Shown piece after piece: positions 1 to 5,582 of a stretch of 17,527 nucleotides of DNA. The stretch's first letter is position 1, and each line of letters starts with the position of its first letter. The notes under the pieces are model-generated. The model saw only the letters and a program-made list of their open reading frames with translations. It ran no database searches and had not been told where the DNA came from. The translations under genes were made by a program, and so were the position numbers. Source of the DNA: an uncultured Bacteroidales bacterium (GTDB lineage: Bacteria; Bacteroidota; Bacteroidia; Bacteroidales; Paludibacteraceae); NCBI GenBank assembly GCA_934725535.1, contig CAKVBV010000050.1, positions 1 through 17,527 on the forward strand, read 5' to 3'.

Positions 1-923
1 CGGTACTCTTTATCGACCCCTGTTTCCCTGTTCAGAAACAGCAATGCAAGGTCATCGGCGTGCGTGTGGACTGCTTTGACGTAGCCGACTTCCGTGGTGA
101 GGCGTTGGAGGAAGAACTCGAACGCCATTTCAAGACGGGGCGTATCGCAGCCATGCTCTTCTCCAACCCCAACAACCCCTCGTGGATGTGCCTCACCGAG
201 CGCGAACTCGAGATAATCGGACGCCTTGCCACCAAGTACAATGTGCTGGTTATTGAGGACTTGGCGTACCTCAATATGGACTTCCGCGAGAAACGCGGTG
301 TGCCGTATGAGCCGCCCTATCAACCCTCTGTAGGTCGTTATACCAACAACTGTGTGCACATGATTTCTTGTTCCAAGATGTTCTCCTACGCAGGTCAGCG
401 CGGTGCTATCGTAGCCATGAACCCCGTTCTTGCGCACCGCACCTTCCCCTCGTTGGCTGAACGCTATGGCAACGACGGACAGTTCCTGCGCAATTTCGTG
501 TACATTATATTATATAGTCTGTCTTCCGGCGTGACCCATTCTGTACAATTTGCCATGGCTGCCATGTTCCGTGCCGCTTGCCAAGGCAAGATACACTTTG
601 TGGAGAACACACGCGAGTACGCACGTCGCGCTGCCAAAATCAAAGAGATAATGGTGCGCAACGGCTTCCATGTGGTTTACGACAAAGATGCTGACGGCAA
701 GGATGTAGGCGACGGATTCTTCTTTACCTTTGGCTATAAGGACTGGACAGGCGAACAACTGCTCAACAAACTCATATACTATGGCGTTTCTGCCATTGCC
801 CTTGGCAGCACCGGTGCCAAACGTGAGGGAATGCGGGGCTGTGCTTCCTCCATTCGTGACGACCAGTACGAGGAACTCGACCGCCGTCTCGCCGCTTTCC
901 ACCGCGACTACCAAGACAAGTAA
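1..923 (+). CDS. Pyridoxal-phosphate-dependent aminotransferase, class I/II fold (5' end missing)
   Basis: The reading frame is already open at base 3 and runs to TAA at 921-923, so the N-terminal part lies outside the window; the GTG at base 60 is an internal valine, not a start. The product is the C-terminal two thirds or so of a fold-type I PLP aminotransferase. Visible marks are the substrate/cofactor loop FSNPNNPSW, the strand VLVIEDLAYLNMDF carrying the aspartate that contacts the pyridine nitrogen, and SCSKMFSYAGQR, whose lysine is the expected Schiff-base residue, followed by a conserved arginine. The C-terminal small domain ends with the usual GMRGCASS and a helical tail. Family membership is clear. 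Substrate (aspartate, aromatic or other amino acid) cannot be read from this part. It is followed by a terminator, so it is transcriptionally separate from the MATE gene downstream. Confidence 0.9.
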   Translation, partial: VLFIDPCFPVQKQQCKVIGVRVDCFDVADFRGEALEEELERHFKTGRIAAMLFSNPNNPSWMCLTERELEIIGRLATKYNVLVIEDLAYLNMDFREKRGVPYEPPYQPSVGRYTNNCVHMISCSKMFSYAGQRGAIVAMNPVLAHRTFPSLAERYGNDGQFLRNFVYIILYSLSSGVTHSVQFAMAAMFRAACQGKIHFVENTREYARRAAKIKEIMVRNGFHVVYDKDADGKDVGDGFFFTFGYKDWTGEQLLNKLIYYGVSAIALGSTGAKREGMRGCASSIRDDQYEELDRRLAAFHRDYQDK

Positions 924-960
924 GAAACGGACATAACATACAGATTCTGTTGCTGAATCC

Positions 961-1000
961 GGCAGGTTACCTGACACAATGTTGGGCAACCTGCTTTTTT
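961..1000 (+). terminator. Rho-independent terminator after the aminotransferase
   Basis: A perfect 7-bp inverted repeat GCAGGTT (962-968) / AACCTGC (988-994) is followed directly by six T residues (995-1000). The 19-nt loop is long and can partly pair within itself. Position is 37 nt after the stop codon. Confidence 0.75.
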
Positions 1001-1060
1001 AATCCGATGCTTTGCCTACGAAGCAGTACACCTCTATTTTCAGTATCGGAACATTAACGT

Positions 1061-1092
1061 ATTGTGTGTGTTGGGAAAAAGATGTAATTTTG
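1061..1092 (+). promoter_or_regulatory. Bacteroidota -33/-7 promoter of the MATE gene
   Basis: The -33 box is ATTG (1061-1064), then a 20-nt spacer, then a perfect -7 box TAATTTTG (1085-1092). The MATE ATG is at 1102, only 9 nt past the -7 box, so the transcript should be leaderless or nearly so. Confidence 0.7.
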
Positions 1093-1101
1093 CACTCTTG
1101 T

Positions 1102-2409
1102 ATGAACAGAGAAGTATTGCGACTGGCTGTGCCAAGCATCTTGGCTAACATCACCATCCCGCTGGTAGGGCTGGTGGACACTGCCATCGTGGGGCACATC
1201 TCCGATGCCCACGCCATTGGCGGCATAGCCATTGGCACCATGCTCTTCGACCTTCTCTATTGGAATTTCGGTTTCCTGCGCGTGGGCACCAGTGGCATGA
1301 CGGCACAAGCCTACGGGCGTGGCGACAGGGTAGAGTGCGCACGCCTGTTGAGCCAGAGTGTTGGCATAGCCCTGATTGGTGCGGCCGTGATATGGATGCT
1401 GCAATGGCTGTTTGTAACTGCCGTATTAGCATGCGTTCCGTGCTCAGCCGAGGTCGCGGACTTCGCCCGACGATACTTCTTCGTCCGCGTATGGGCAGCA
1501 CCTGCCACCCTCAGCCTTATGGCGCTCAAAGGCTGGTTCATCGGCATGCAGGACACCGTCAGCCCTATGGCTACCGACATCGTGGTCAACGTAGTCAATA
1601 TCATTGCCAGTTACACCTTGGCAGTCTATTCGCCCCTTGGCGCAATCGGCGTGGCACATGGCACGCTCATCGCCCAATACACAGGCTTGCTCTTGGCGGC
1701 AGTCATCGTGCTGATGAAGTACCGCAAAGTATGGAACGGGCTGTCTCTCTGGCGGTTAGCACGTGACGGACAGGGTATGAAACGCCTGATGGTGCTCAAC
1801 GGCAACCTCTTCATCCGCTCACTCTGCTTCATGGTGGTCTATGTCGGTTTCACGTCATTGGCGTCCTTCTACGGCGACACCGAGTTGGCGGTCAGCAGCA
1901 TTATGATGAAGTTGTTCATGCTCTTCTCCTATTTTATCGATGGTTTCGCCTATGCGGGAGAGGCTTTGGTCGGGCGGTTTATCGGCGACGAAGAGCAGCA
2001 CAACCAAGTCCCCCGCGTAGTACGGGTGCTGTTCCTGTGGTCCGTAGGGCTCGGCATAGTGGCAACGGTCCTGTTTGCATTCGGGGCAAACCCGACGTAT
2101 CGCCTGATGACCTCCGATGCGGACGTACTGACTGCTATTCAGCCGTTTACACCTTGGCTGATAGCCATGCCCGTCGTCAGCGCACTGGCGTTCATGTGGG
2201 ACGGAGTCTACACGGGTGCCACTGCGGGAAAAGAAATACGGAATGGCATGATTTTTGCGGCAATTGGTTTTGTGGTCGGCTATGCTGCCACGTACCGTTG
2301 GTTGGGGGTGCACGCCATCTATGTGGGCTATTTCGCACACCTCATCGCACGCGTGGTGTATCTGACCGCCAAATGGAAAGTGGTTTATGATAGAGAAATT
2401 GGAGAATAG
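1102..2409 (+). CDS. MATE-family multidrug/toxin efflux transporter, DinF-like
   Basis: Inner-membrane antiporter that would export organic cations or drugs using a Na+ or H+ gradient. The 435-residue product is nearly all hydrophobic segments, fitting the 12-helix MATE fold, and starts with the family signature LRLAVPSILANITIPLVGLVDTAIVGH followed by TSGMTAQAYGRGD. The opening resembles the DinF branch more than NorM. An upstream in-frame ATG at 1012 would add 30 residues that are not MATE-like and would place the promoter inside the gene; ATG 1102 gives the normal N-terminus and sits right after the -7 box, so it is preferred. The 3' end overlaps the NUDIX gene by 23 bp, implying co-transcription and coupling. 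Transported substrate is unknown. Confidence 0.92.
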   Translation: MNREVLRLAVPSILANITIPLVGLVDTAIVGHISDAHAIGGIAIGTMLFDLLYWNFGFLRVGTSGMTAQAYGRGDRVECARLLSQSVGIALIGAAVIWMLQWLFVTAVLACVPCSAEVADFARRYFFVRVWAAPATLSLMALKGWFIGMQDTVSPMATDIVVNVVNIIASYTLAVYSPLGAIGVAHGTLIAQYTGLLLAAVIVLMKYRKVWNGLSLWRLARDGQGMKRLMVLNGNLFIRSLCFMVVYVGFTSLASFYGDTELAVSSIMMKLFMLFSYFIDGFAYAGEALVGRFIGDEEQHNQVPRVVRVLFLWSVGLGIVATVLFAFGANPTYRLMTSDADVLTAIQPFTPWLIAMPVVSALAFMWDGVYTGATAGKEIRNGMIFAAIGFVVGYAATYRWLGVHAIYVGYFAHLIARVVYLTAKWKVVYDREIGE

Positions 2410-2947
2410 AAAGTGGAAAGTGCTTGAGAGCAAGCATATTCTTAGTCTTGGTCCGTGGCTGAATGTCCGTCAGGAGACCGTGCAACTGCCATCGGGAGTG
2501 CAGATTCCCACGTGGTTTGTGCTTGAGTTTCCCGACTGGATTAACGTGATTGCCATTACCAAGGACGGACAATTTGTCATGGAAGACCAGTACCGCCACG
2601 GACTCGGGCAGACCAACTACGAGTTGGTGGCAGGTGTCATTGACTCGGGCGAGACGCCCCTCCATGCTGCCCAGCGCGAACTCTCCGAGGAGACCGGCTT
2701 TGGCGGAGGCGAGTGGCAACTCTTCATGACCCTCTCTCCCAACCCTACGAACCACAACAACCTTAGTTATACCTTCTTGGCAACGGGGGTGGAGAAACTC
2801 TCCGAGCAGCATCAGGAGCGCACAGAGGACATTCACGTCCACGTCATGTCCCGCGAAGATGTCCTGCAACTCCTCCGTGAAGGCGGCATCGTACAAGCCC
2901 TTCACGCCGCACCCTTGTGGAAGTATTTCGCCGAAAACCCGCTCTAA
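2387..2947 (+). CDS. NUDIX hydrolase, ADP-ribose pyrophosphatase-like
   Basis: The 186-residue cytoplasmic enzyme carries a complete NUDIX box GX5EX7REUXEEXGU: G83, E89, R97-E98, E101-E102 and G104 are all present, so Mg2+-dependent pyrophosphate-bond hydrolysis of a nucleoside-diphosphate-linked substrate is expected. The preceding QYRHGLGQTNYELVAGVIDSGE segment is typical of ADP-ribose/sugar-nucleotide pyrophosphatases (NudF/YffH type). The start overlaps the MATE reading frame by 23 bp, and a small hypothetical gene begins 4 nt after its stop, so the three probably form one transcript from the promoter near 1085. The exact substrate cannot be fixed from sequence; ADP-ribose is the best guess. 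Confidence 0.9.
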   Translation: MIEKLENRKWKVLESKHILSLGPWLNVRQETVQLPSGVQIPTWFVLEFPDWINVIAITKDGQFVMEDQYRHGLGQTNYELVAGVIDSGETPLHAAQRELSEETGFGGGEWQLFMTLSPNPTNHNNLSYTFLATGVEKLSEQHQERTEDIHVHVMSREDVLQLLREGGIVQALHAAPLWKYFAENPL

Positions 2948-2951
2948 TCTC

Positions 2952-3416
2952 ATGACCACTCGCAGCAATACACATAACAGTCTCTTGCGCAACAGCATAT
3001 TGTTGTGTATCTGCTTATTGTTGTTGTCCATAGGAATGTTTGTGGGGACGACGTGTCTCGCGTCGTCAAAGAGTGAAAATAGCGAGCAGCCTGTCGTCAT
3101 AGGAGGTGAACTCAATGCATTGCACCCAAGCGACCGCGTGGCGGTTATCAAGGCGCAGCACGATCTCTCGGACGCCATCATCACCTATCGCTCCACAGGC
3201 ACCAATAGTTTCGAGAGTGCCGCACGGACGCGCAGGGTGGAGTATTCGAGGCGTGCCTCATTTTCCAATGCGCAGGCTATCGCTCATCCTGCTGTGCAGC
3301 AGCAACTGGCGGCAGCCACTGCGCACCTGCTCAACGCTAACATCGCCCTAACAAGGGTGTTGCCATTAAACCTACCGCCTGAACAAATCTCGTATCCTTT
3401 CCATAGTTTCTGGTAA
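2952..3416 (+). CDS. Small hypothetical protein with N-terminal membrane/signal segment
   Basis: I do not recognise this 154-residue product. ATG 2952 is chosen because it follows the NUDIX stop by 4 nt and gives a classic export signal: a basic start, then a hydrophobic run ILLCICLLLLSIGMFVG (residues 16-32). The rest is hydrophilic, with a probably helical stretch near residues 100-135 rich in Ala and Gln. No lipobox is present (GTTC lacks the small residue before Cys). Codons 32-39, at the end of the hydrophobic segment, are encoded by a copy of a palindromic repeat that also occurs outside genes nearby, so the N-terminal region may have been altered by insertion of that element. It could be periplasmic or membrane-anchored. 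It might also be a decayed or non-coding frame, hence the moderate confidence. Confidence 0.55.
   Translation: MTTRSNTHNSLLRNSILLCICLLLLSIGMFVGTTCLASSKSENSEQPVVIGGELNALHPSDRVAVIKAQHDLSDAIITYRSTGTNSFESAARTRRVEYSRRASFSNAQAIAHPAVQQQLAAATAHLLNANIALTRVLPLNLPPEQISYPFHSFW
3041..3070. repeat. Palindromic repeat, copy A (inside a coding region)
   Basis: Arms GACGACGTG (3047-3055) and CGCGTCGTC (3059-3067) flank a 3-nt loop TCT, with one G-T wobble. The flank GTTTGTGGG upstream is shared with copy C. This copy is read through by the 2952-3416 frame, encoding residues 32-39. Confidence 0.8.
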
Positions 3417-3439
3417 TTTGTGGGGGGACAATGCATAGG

Positions 3440-3468
3440 ATGGGGGACGACGCGGCTCGCGTCGTCAG
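3440..3468. repeat. Palindromic repeat, copy B
   Basis: Perfect 9-bp arms GACGACGCG (3446-3454) and CGCGTCGTC (3458-3466) around loop GCT. It lies just after the stop of the small hypothetical gene. Confidence 0.8.
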
Positions 3469-3487
3469 ATTCAGACAAAAGTTACGC

Positions 3488-3504
3488 ATTTCGCGTCGTC
3501 AATC
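3488..3504. repeat. Half copy of the palindromic repeat
   Basis: Only the right arm CGCGTCGTC (3492-3500) followed by AATCAAT is present. The flank resembles the TCAATAAA flank of copy C. Confidence 0.5.
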
Positions 3505-3572
3505 AATACAAGCGTGTCATATCCTTTGCGTCCTCATAAGAAATGTATGTACTCTCGCTCCGAGTGGAGGTG

Positions 3573-3605
3573 ATTGCATACTTTGTGTGGGTTGCCGTAT
3601 GTTTG
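3573..3605 (+). promoter_or_regulatory. Probable promoter of the 46-residue membrane protein
   Basis: ATTG (3573-3576), a 21-nt spacer, and a perfect -7 box TATGTTTG (3598-3605). The spacer is one base longer than in the other promoters of this window. A hairpin GTTGCC (3591-3596) / GGCAAC (3605-3610) overlaps the -7 region. The expected leader is about 45 nt and AT-rich, as is usual for this group. Confidence 0.55.
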
Positions 3606-3657
3606 GCAACGACACAACTTTCAAATTTACTAATTTACAAATTATCTCATTTATACT

Positions 3658-3798
3658 ATGGATACTTCAATGGTTCTTCTGACCCTTGCTTTTCTGGTCG
3701 TATTTGTTGCACCTTTCTTCATTATTAGTGCCGTCAAGGAACGCCGCGAAAAACGTGAAGAGGCTCAGCAAAACGCTACTTCCGACCAATCGAAGTAA
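3658..3798 (+). CDS. Small single-span membrane protein (46 aa)
   Basis: A short gene between a -7/-33 promoter and a strong terminator. Residues 5-24 (MVLLTLAFLVVFVAPFFIIS) form one transmembrane helix, followed by a highly charged segment AVKERREKREEAQQNATSDQSK that would lie in the cytoplasm by the positive-inside rule. The AT-rich leader, the proper ATG, the closing TAA and the terminator 42 nt later all argue that this is a real gene rather than a chance frame. Function is unknown. Proteins of this shape often act as small subunits or modulators of membrane complexes, but nothing here identifies a partner. Two longer overlapping frames at 3431-3682 and 3543-3728 lack any such signals. 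Confidence 0.75.
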   Translation: MDTSMVLLTLAFLVVFVAPFFIISAVKERREKREEAQQNATSDQSK

Positions 3799-3840
3799 GG
3801 CGTCTTTTGCCATATAAACCTGCTTTTATTCAGCAGGTCT

Positions 3841-3872
3841 GGTGCTGTCTGACATCAGGCAGCACCTTTTTT
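3841..3872 (+). terminator. Strong Rho-independent terminator after the small membrane protein
   Basis: An 11-bp stem GGTGCTGTCTG (3841-3851) / CAGGCAGCACC (3856-3866), with one wobble pair and a 4-nt loop, is followed by six T (3867-3872). A second, weaker hairpin ACCTGC (3818-3823) / GCAGGT (3833-3838) precedes it. Confidence 0.9.
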
Positions 3873-3902
3873 ATGCTTTGTGCGACGACACTTGGAGGCA
3901 AC

Positions 3903-3951
3903 GTTTGTGGGGACGATGCGTCTCGCGTCGTCAATAAAATCGTCAATAAAA
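3903..3951. repeat. Palindromic repeat, copy C, with tandem 12-mer
   Basis: Arms GACGATGCG (3912-3920) and CGCGTCGTC (3924-3932) surround loop TCT, with one wobble that preserves pairing compared with copies A and B. It runs into two exact tandem copies of TCGTCAATAAAA (3928-3939 and 3940-3951). Confidence 0.8.
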
Positions 3952-3970
3952 AGCCCCCTCTTTGAGGGGG
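3946..3970 (-). terminator. Terminator of the PagL-like gene (minus strand)
   Basis: Read on the minus strand, CCCCCTC / GAGGGGG (3964-3970 and 3954-3960) with a 3-nt loop AAA is followed by C and then a T run. A GC-rich 7-bp stem with a U tail, about 130 nt after the stop codon of the outer-membrane gene, is a credible intrinsic terminator. It is part of composite repeat copy 1. Confidence 0.6.
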
Positions 3971-4093
3971 TGGGGGAGTCTTTCGGGTCTTCATCGGGTC
4001 AAGTGTATGAGATTAGTATGAGATTAGTATGTGATTAGTATGAGATTAGTATGTGATTAACGGGTGAATAACGAGAGGATAGCGGGTGGATAC
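3954..4093. repeat. Composite intergenic repeat, copy 1: C/G hairpin plus 11-bp tandem array
   Basis: The element starts with the hairpin CCCCCTC-TTT-GAGGGGG, continues TGGGGGAGTCTTT and GTCAAGTGTATGA, then five clean 11-mers of TATGWGATTAG type (4006-4060). Three degenerate 11-mers (4061-4093) follow, reaching to within 7 bp of the stop codon of the minus-strand gene. A second copy lies at 12502-12652. Confidence 0.85.
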
Positions 4094-4100
4094 CTACCGC

Positions 4101-5336
4101 CTACCACCACGTCCCTAAACCTATGCTGACGAACTCCACTTTGGTCAGGTGGCTTTTCATAGTGCCTTGGATAAACAGATGCCACGGCAGGCGGTAACGC
4201 AACACCACTTGTGTGTACAGCCACCCGTCCGGATAGCCCGCGCTACCCGCCTTGAGGAGATTATATCGGTAGAATATGGGCTTGTGGATACGTCCGGTTG
4301 GCGATTGCACAGCCTCGCTGTATGGCTCTAATTCACGCACGGGGTCGTACATATAGGCTCCGATATGTAGTCCCCCGGCAAACTTACCGACCACGAACTC
4401 CGGCTGAACACTTACTCCCACACGCCAGCAATCAGACCCGTCTGCACGGGCGGCAGCAAGGTTTGTCTTGGCGAAATAAGTCTTGCGGGGGCGATATGCT
4501 CCGTCATAAAACACATCTACACCACCGCCTAAACGGAATATCGAATGTGCTCTCCAATAAGCAGCCGCTTGCATCTCCGCTACAAAGAATGTCTGTTGGT
4601 CACGGTAATACACCTGACGCCCTCCGCCGGTAAATGCCATCTCCAGTTCCCACGACTTGGTACGTTGCACGTTATCGCGTACTTCTTTCTCTCTAATAGG
4701 GTAGGGGGAGACCCGTGTACCTATTTCCCCTGCAAAGATATTATATCCCGAATTAGGTTGTCTGATGCTTCCGTTGCTGATATGATACCAACCGCCGCCT
4801 ACGAACACACTCCAACCGCGGGCAATAGGAAAATCCATATAAATCGCCTCTGGAAAGTAGAAGTTAAATACACTGCCAATACATTGGTTGGCTCCCGCAA
4901 GCGATTGGTAAAGAGCGTCTTTTGATACGGTATTGGTGTATGTCTTGGTCATAAACGCCACGCCGAGTGCAGGACGAAGACCTAAAATAAAATGCGGGCA
5001 TCGTACTATAGGGATGTCTAAATAGCAATAGGGGGCTATACCTTGCCCCAACAATTGGTGAGCCGTATGCCAATACGACATACCTACACCTATACCGGCA
5101 TTGTTCCATATACGAAGAGATTGCCAATCGGGGCGAAAAGTAACCGACAAGTCTCCGCTGTACGTAGGACCCCACCAGCCATTCGGTTGCTCCACCACCT
5201 TATCCACTTTGCCATCGGGCATTATCCAACCTACACGGGCTGACACACGAAAGTCCGTATCTGTTGCCCACAAGGCATCAGATATACACACAAGTGCTGC
5301 GACCAACACCAATATATGCAGGAAAAACTCTTTCAT
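4101..5336 (-). CDS. PagL/acyloxyacyl-hydrolase-like outer-membrane beta-barrel protein
   Basis: The 411-residue product has a signal peptide (residues 1 to about 25), many amphipathic strands rich in Tyr/Trp and a C-terminus ending in TWW, typical of outer-membrane barrels. Residues 180-200 contain GGGWYHISNGSIRQPNSGYN, which matches the H-x-S-N motif around the catalytic His/Ser of PagL lipid A 3-O-deacylases (here H185 and S187). The third triad residue, a Glu 14 residues after the His in PagL as I recall the family, is Asn199 here; the nearest Glu is E204. A second barrel-like lobe (about 225-411) follows. The start at 5336 is chosen over an in-frame upstream ATG (5474) because it gives the signal peptide and follows a perfect promoter by 8 nt. 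Lipid A remodelling is the likely role; activity is uncertain. Confidence 0.7.
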   Translation of the reverse strand: MKEFFLHILVLVAALVCISDALWATDTDFRVSARVGWIMPDGKVDKVVEQPNGWWGPTYSGDLSVTFRPDWQSLRIWNNAGIGVGMSYWHTAHQLLGQGIAPYCYLDIPIVRCPHFILGLRPALGVAFMTKTYTNTVSKDALYQSLAGANQCIGSVFNFYFPEAIYMDFPIARGWSVFVGGGWYHISNGSIRQPNSGYNIFAGEIGTRVSPYPIREKEVRDNVQRTKSWELEMAFTGGGRQVYYRDQQTFFVAEMQAAAYWRAHSIFRLGGGVDVFYDGAYRPRKTYFAKTNLAAARADGSDCWRVGVSVQPEFVVGKFAGGLHIGAYMYDPVRELEPYSEAVQSPTGRIHKPIFYRYNLLKAGSAGYPDGWLYTQVVLRYRLPWHLFIQGTMKSHLTKVEFVSIGLGTWW

Positions 5337-5344
5337 ACACACGA

Positions 5345-5376
5345 CAAAGATACAGATAATTTGTGTGCTACGCAAA
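5345..5376 (-). promoter_or_regulatory. Minus-strand promoter of the PagL-like gene
   Basis: On the minus strand: TTTG (5373-5376), 20-nt spacer, TATCTTTG (5345-5352). The ATG at 5336 follows after 8 nt, so the mRNA should be leaderless. It interlocks with the plus-strand promoter. Confidence 0.8.
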
Positions 5377-5380
5377 TTAT
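5356..5380. repeat. Perfect 8-bp inverted repeat at the centre of the divergent promoters
   Basis: ATAATTTG (5356-5363) and CAAATTAT (5373-5380) are separated by 9 nt. Each arm contains the -33 box of one promoter, so anything bound here would touch both. The centre, base 5368, is also the exact midpoint of the two -7 boxes. Confidence 0.8.
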
Positions 5381-5391
5381 TGCTACTTTTG
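5360..5391 (+). promoter_or_regulatory. Plus-strand promoter of the CWC-type gene
   Basis: TTTG (5360-5363), 20-nt spacer, TACTTTTG (5384-5391). The ATG at 5400 follows after 8 nt, again predicting a leaderless mRNA. Confidence 0.8.
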
Positions 5392-5399
5392 TACTCTGT

Positions 5400-5582
5400 A
5401 TGGGAACGATTAAACATTGTCCGCGCTGTGGAGCGGAGTTTGTATGCAATGCCGAAGACAAATGGCATTGCCAATGTGCCAAAGTGGTACTGAATGTTTC
5501 AACACGCACTTACCTTGCGGCACACTACACGGATTGCCTGTGTATCAATTGTTTGCGGCAGTTGGCTGCTGAATCACATTAA
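5400..5582 (+). CDS. Small cysteine-rich CWC-family protein, putative zinc binder
   Basis: The 60-residue product has eight cysteines arranged C7-x2-C10, C16, C24-x-C26, C46-x-C48-x2-C51, matching the layout of the Cys_rich_CWC family, although the central CWC reads CQC here (preceded by W22-H23). A structural zinc or other metal site is expected; the family has no firmly assigned function that I know of. ATG 5400 is preferred over in-frame ATG 5316 because a perfect promoter lies just before it and the upstream frame reads through that promoter. The gene shares its control region with the divergent PagL-like gene, and its last 38 bp overlap the 3' end of the convergent M23 gene. Both reading frames are well supported there, so this is a genuine tail-to-tail overlap. 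Confidence 0.8.
   Translation: MGTIKHCPRCGAEFVCNAEDKWHCQCAKVVLNVSTRTYLAAHYTDCLCINCLRQLAAESH

Noticed and set aside
1012..1101. Upstream ATG extension of the MATE gene
   Set aside because: The added 30 residues are not MATE-like and the -33/-7 promoter would lie within them; ATG 1102 is the natural start.
2342..3184. Minus-strand open frame of 280 codons opposite the NUDIX gene
   Set aside because: The plus strand encodes a complete NUDIX box; the antisense frame has no motif and crosses gene boundaries.
3431..3728. Two overlapping plus-strand frames before the 46-residue gene
   Set aside because: They start in the palindromic repeats, run over the promoter and overlap the better supported small gene in other frames, with unlikely composition.
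4006..4060. Possible CRISPR array from the regular TATGWGATTAG units
   Set aside because: Units are only 11 bp with no spacers between them, so this is a simple tandem repeat.
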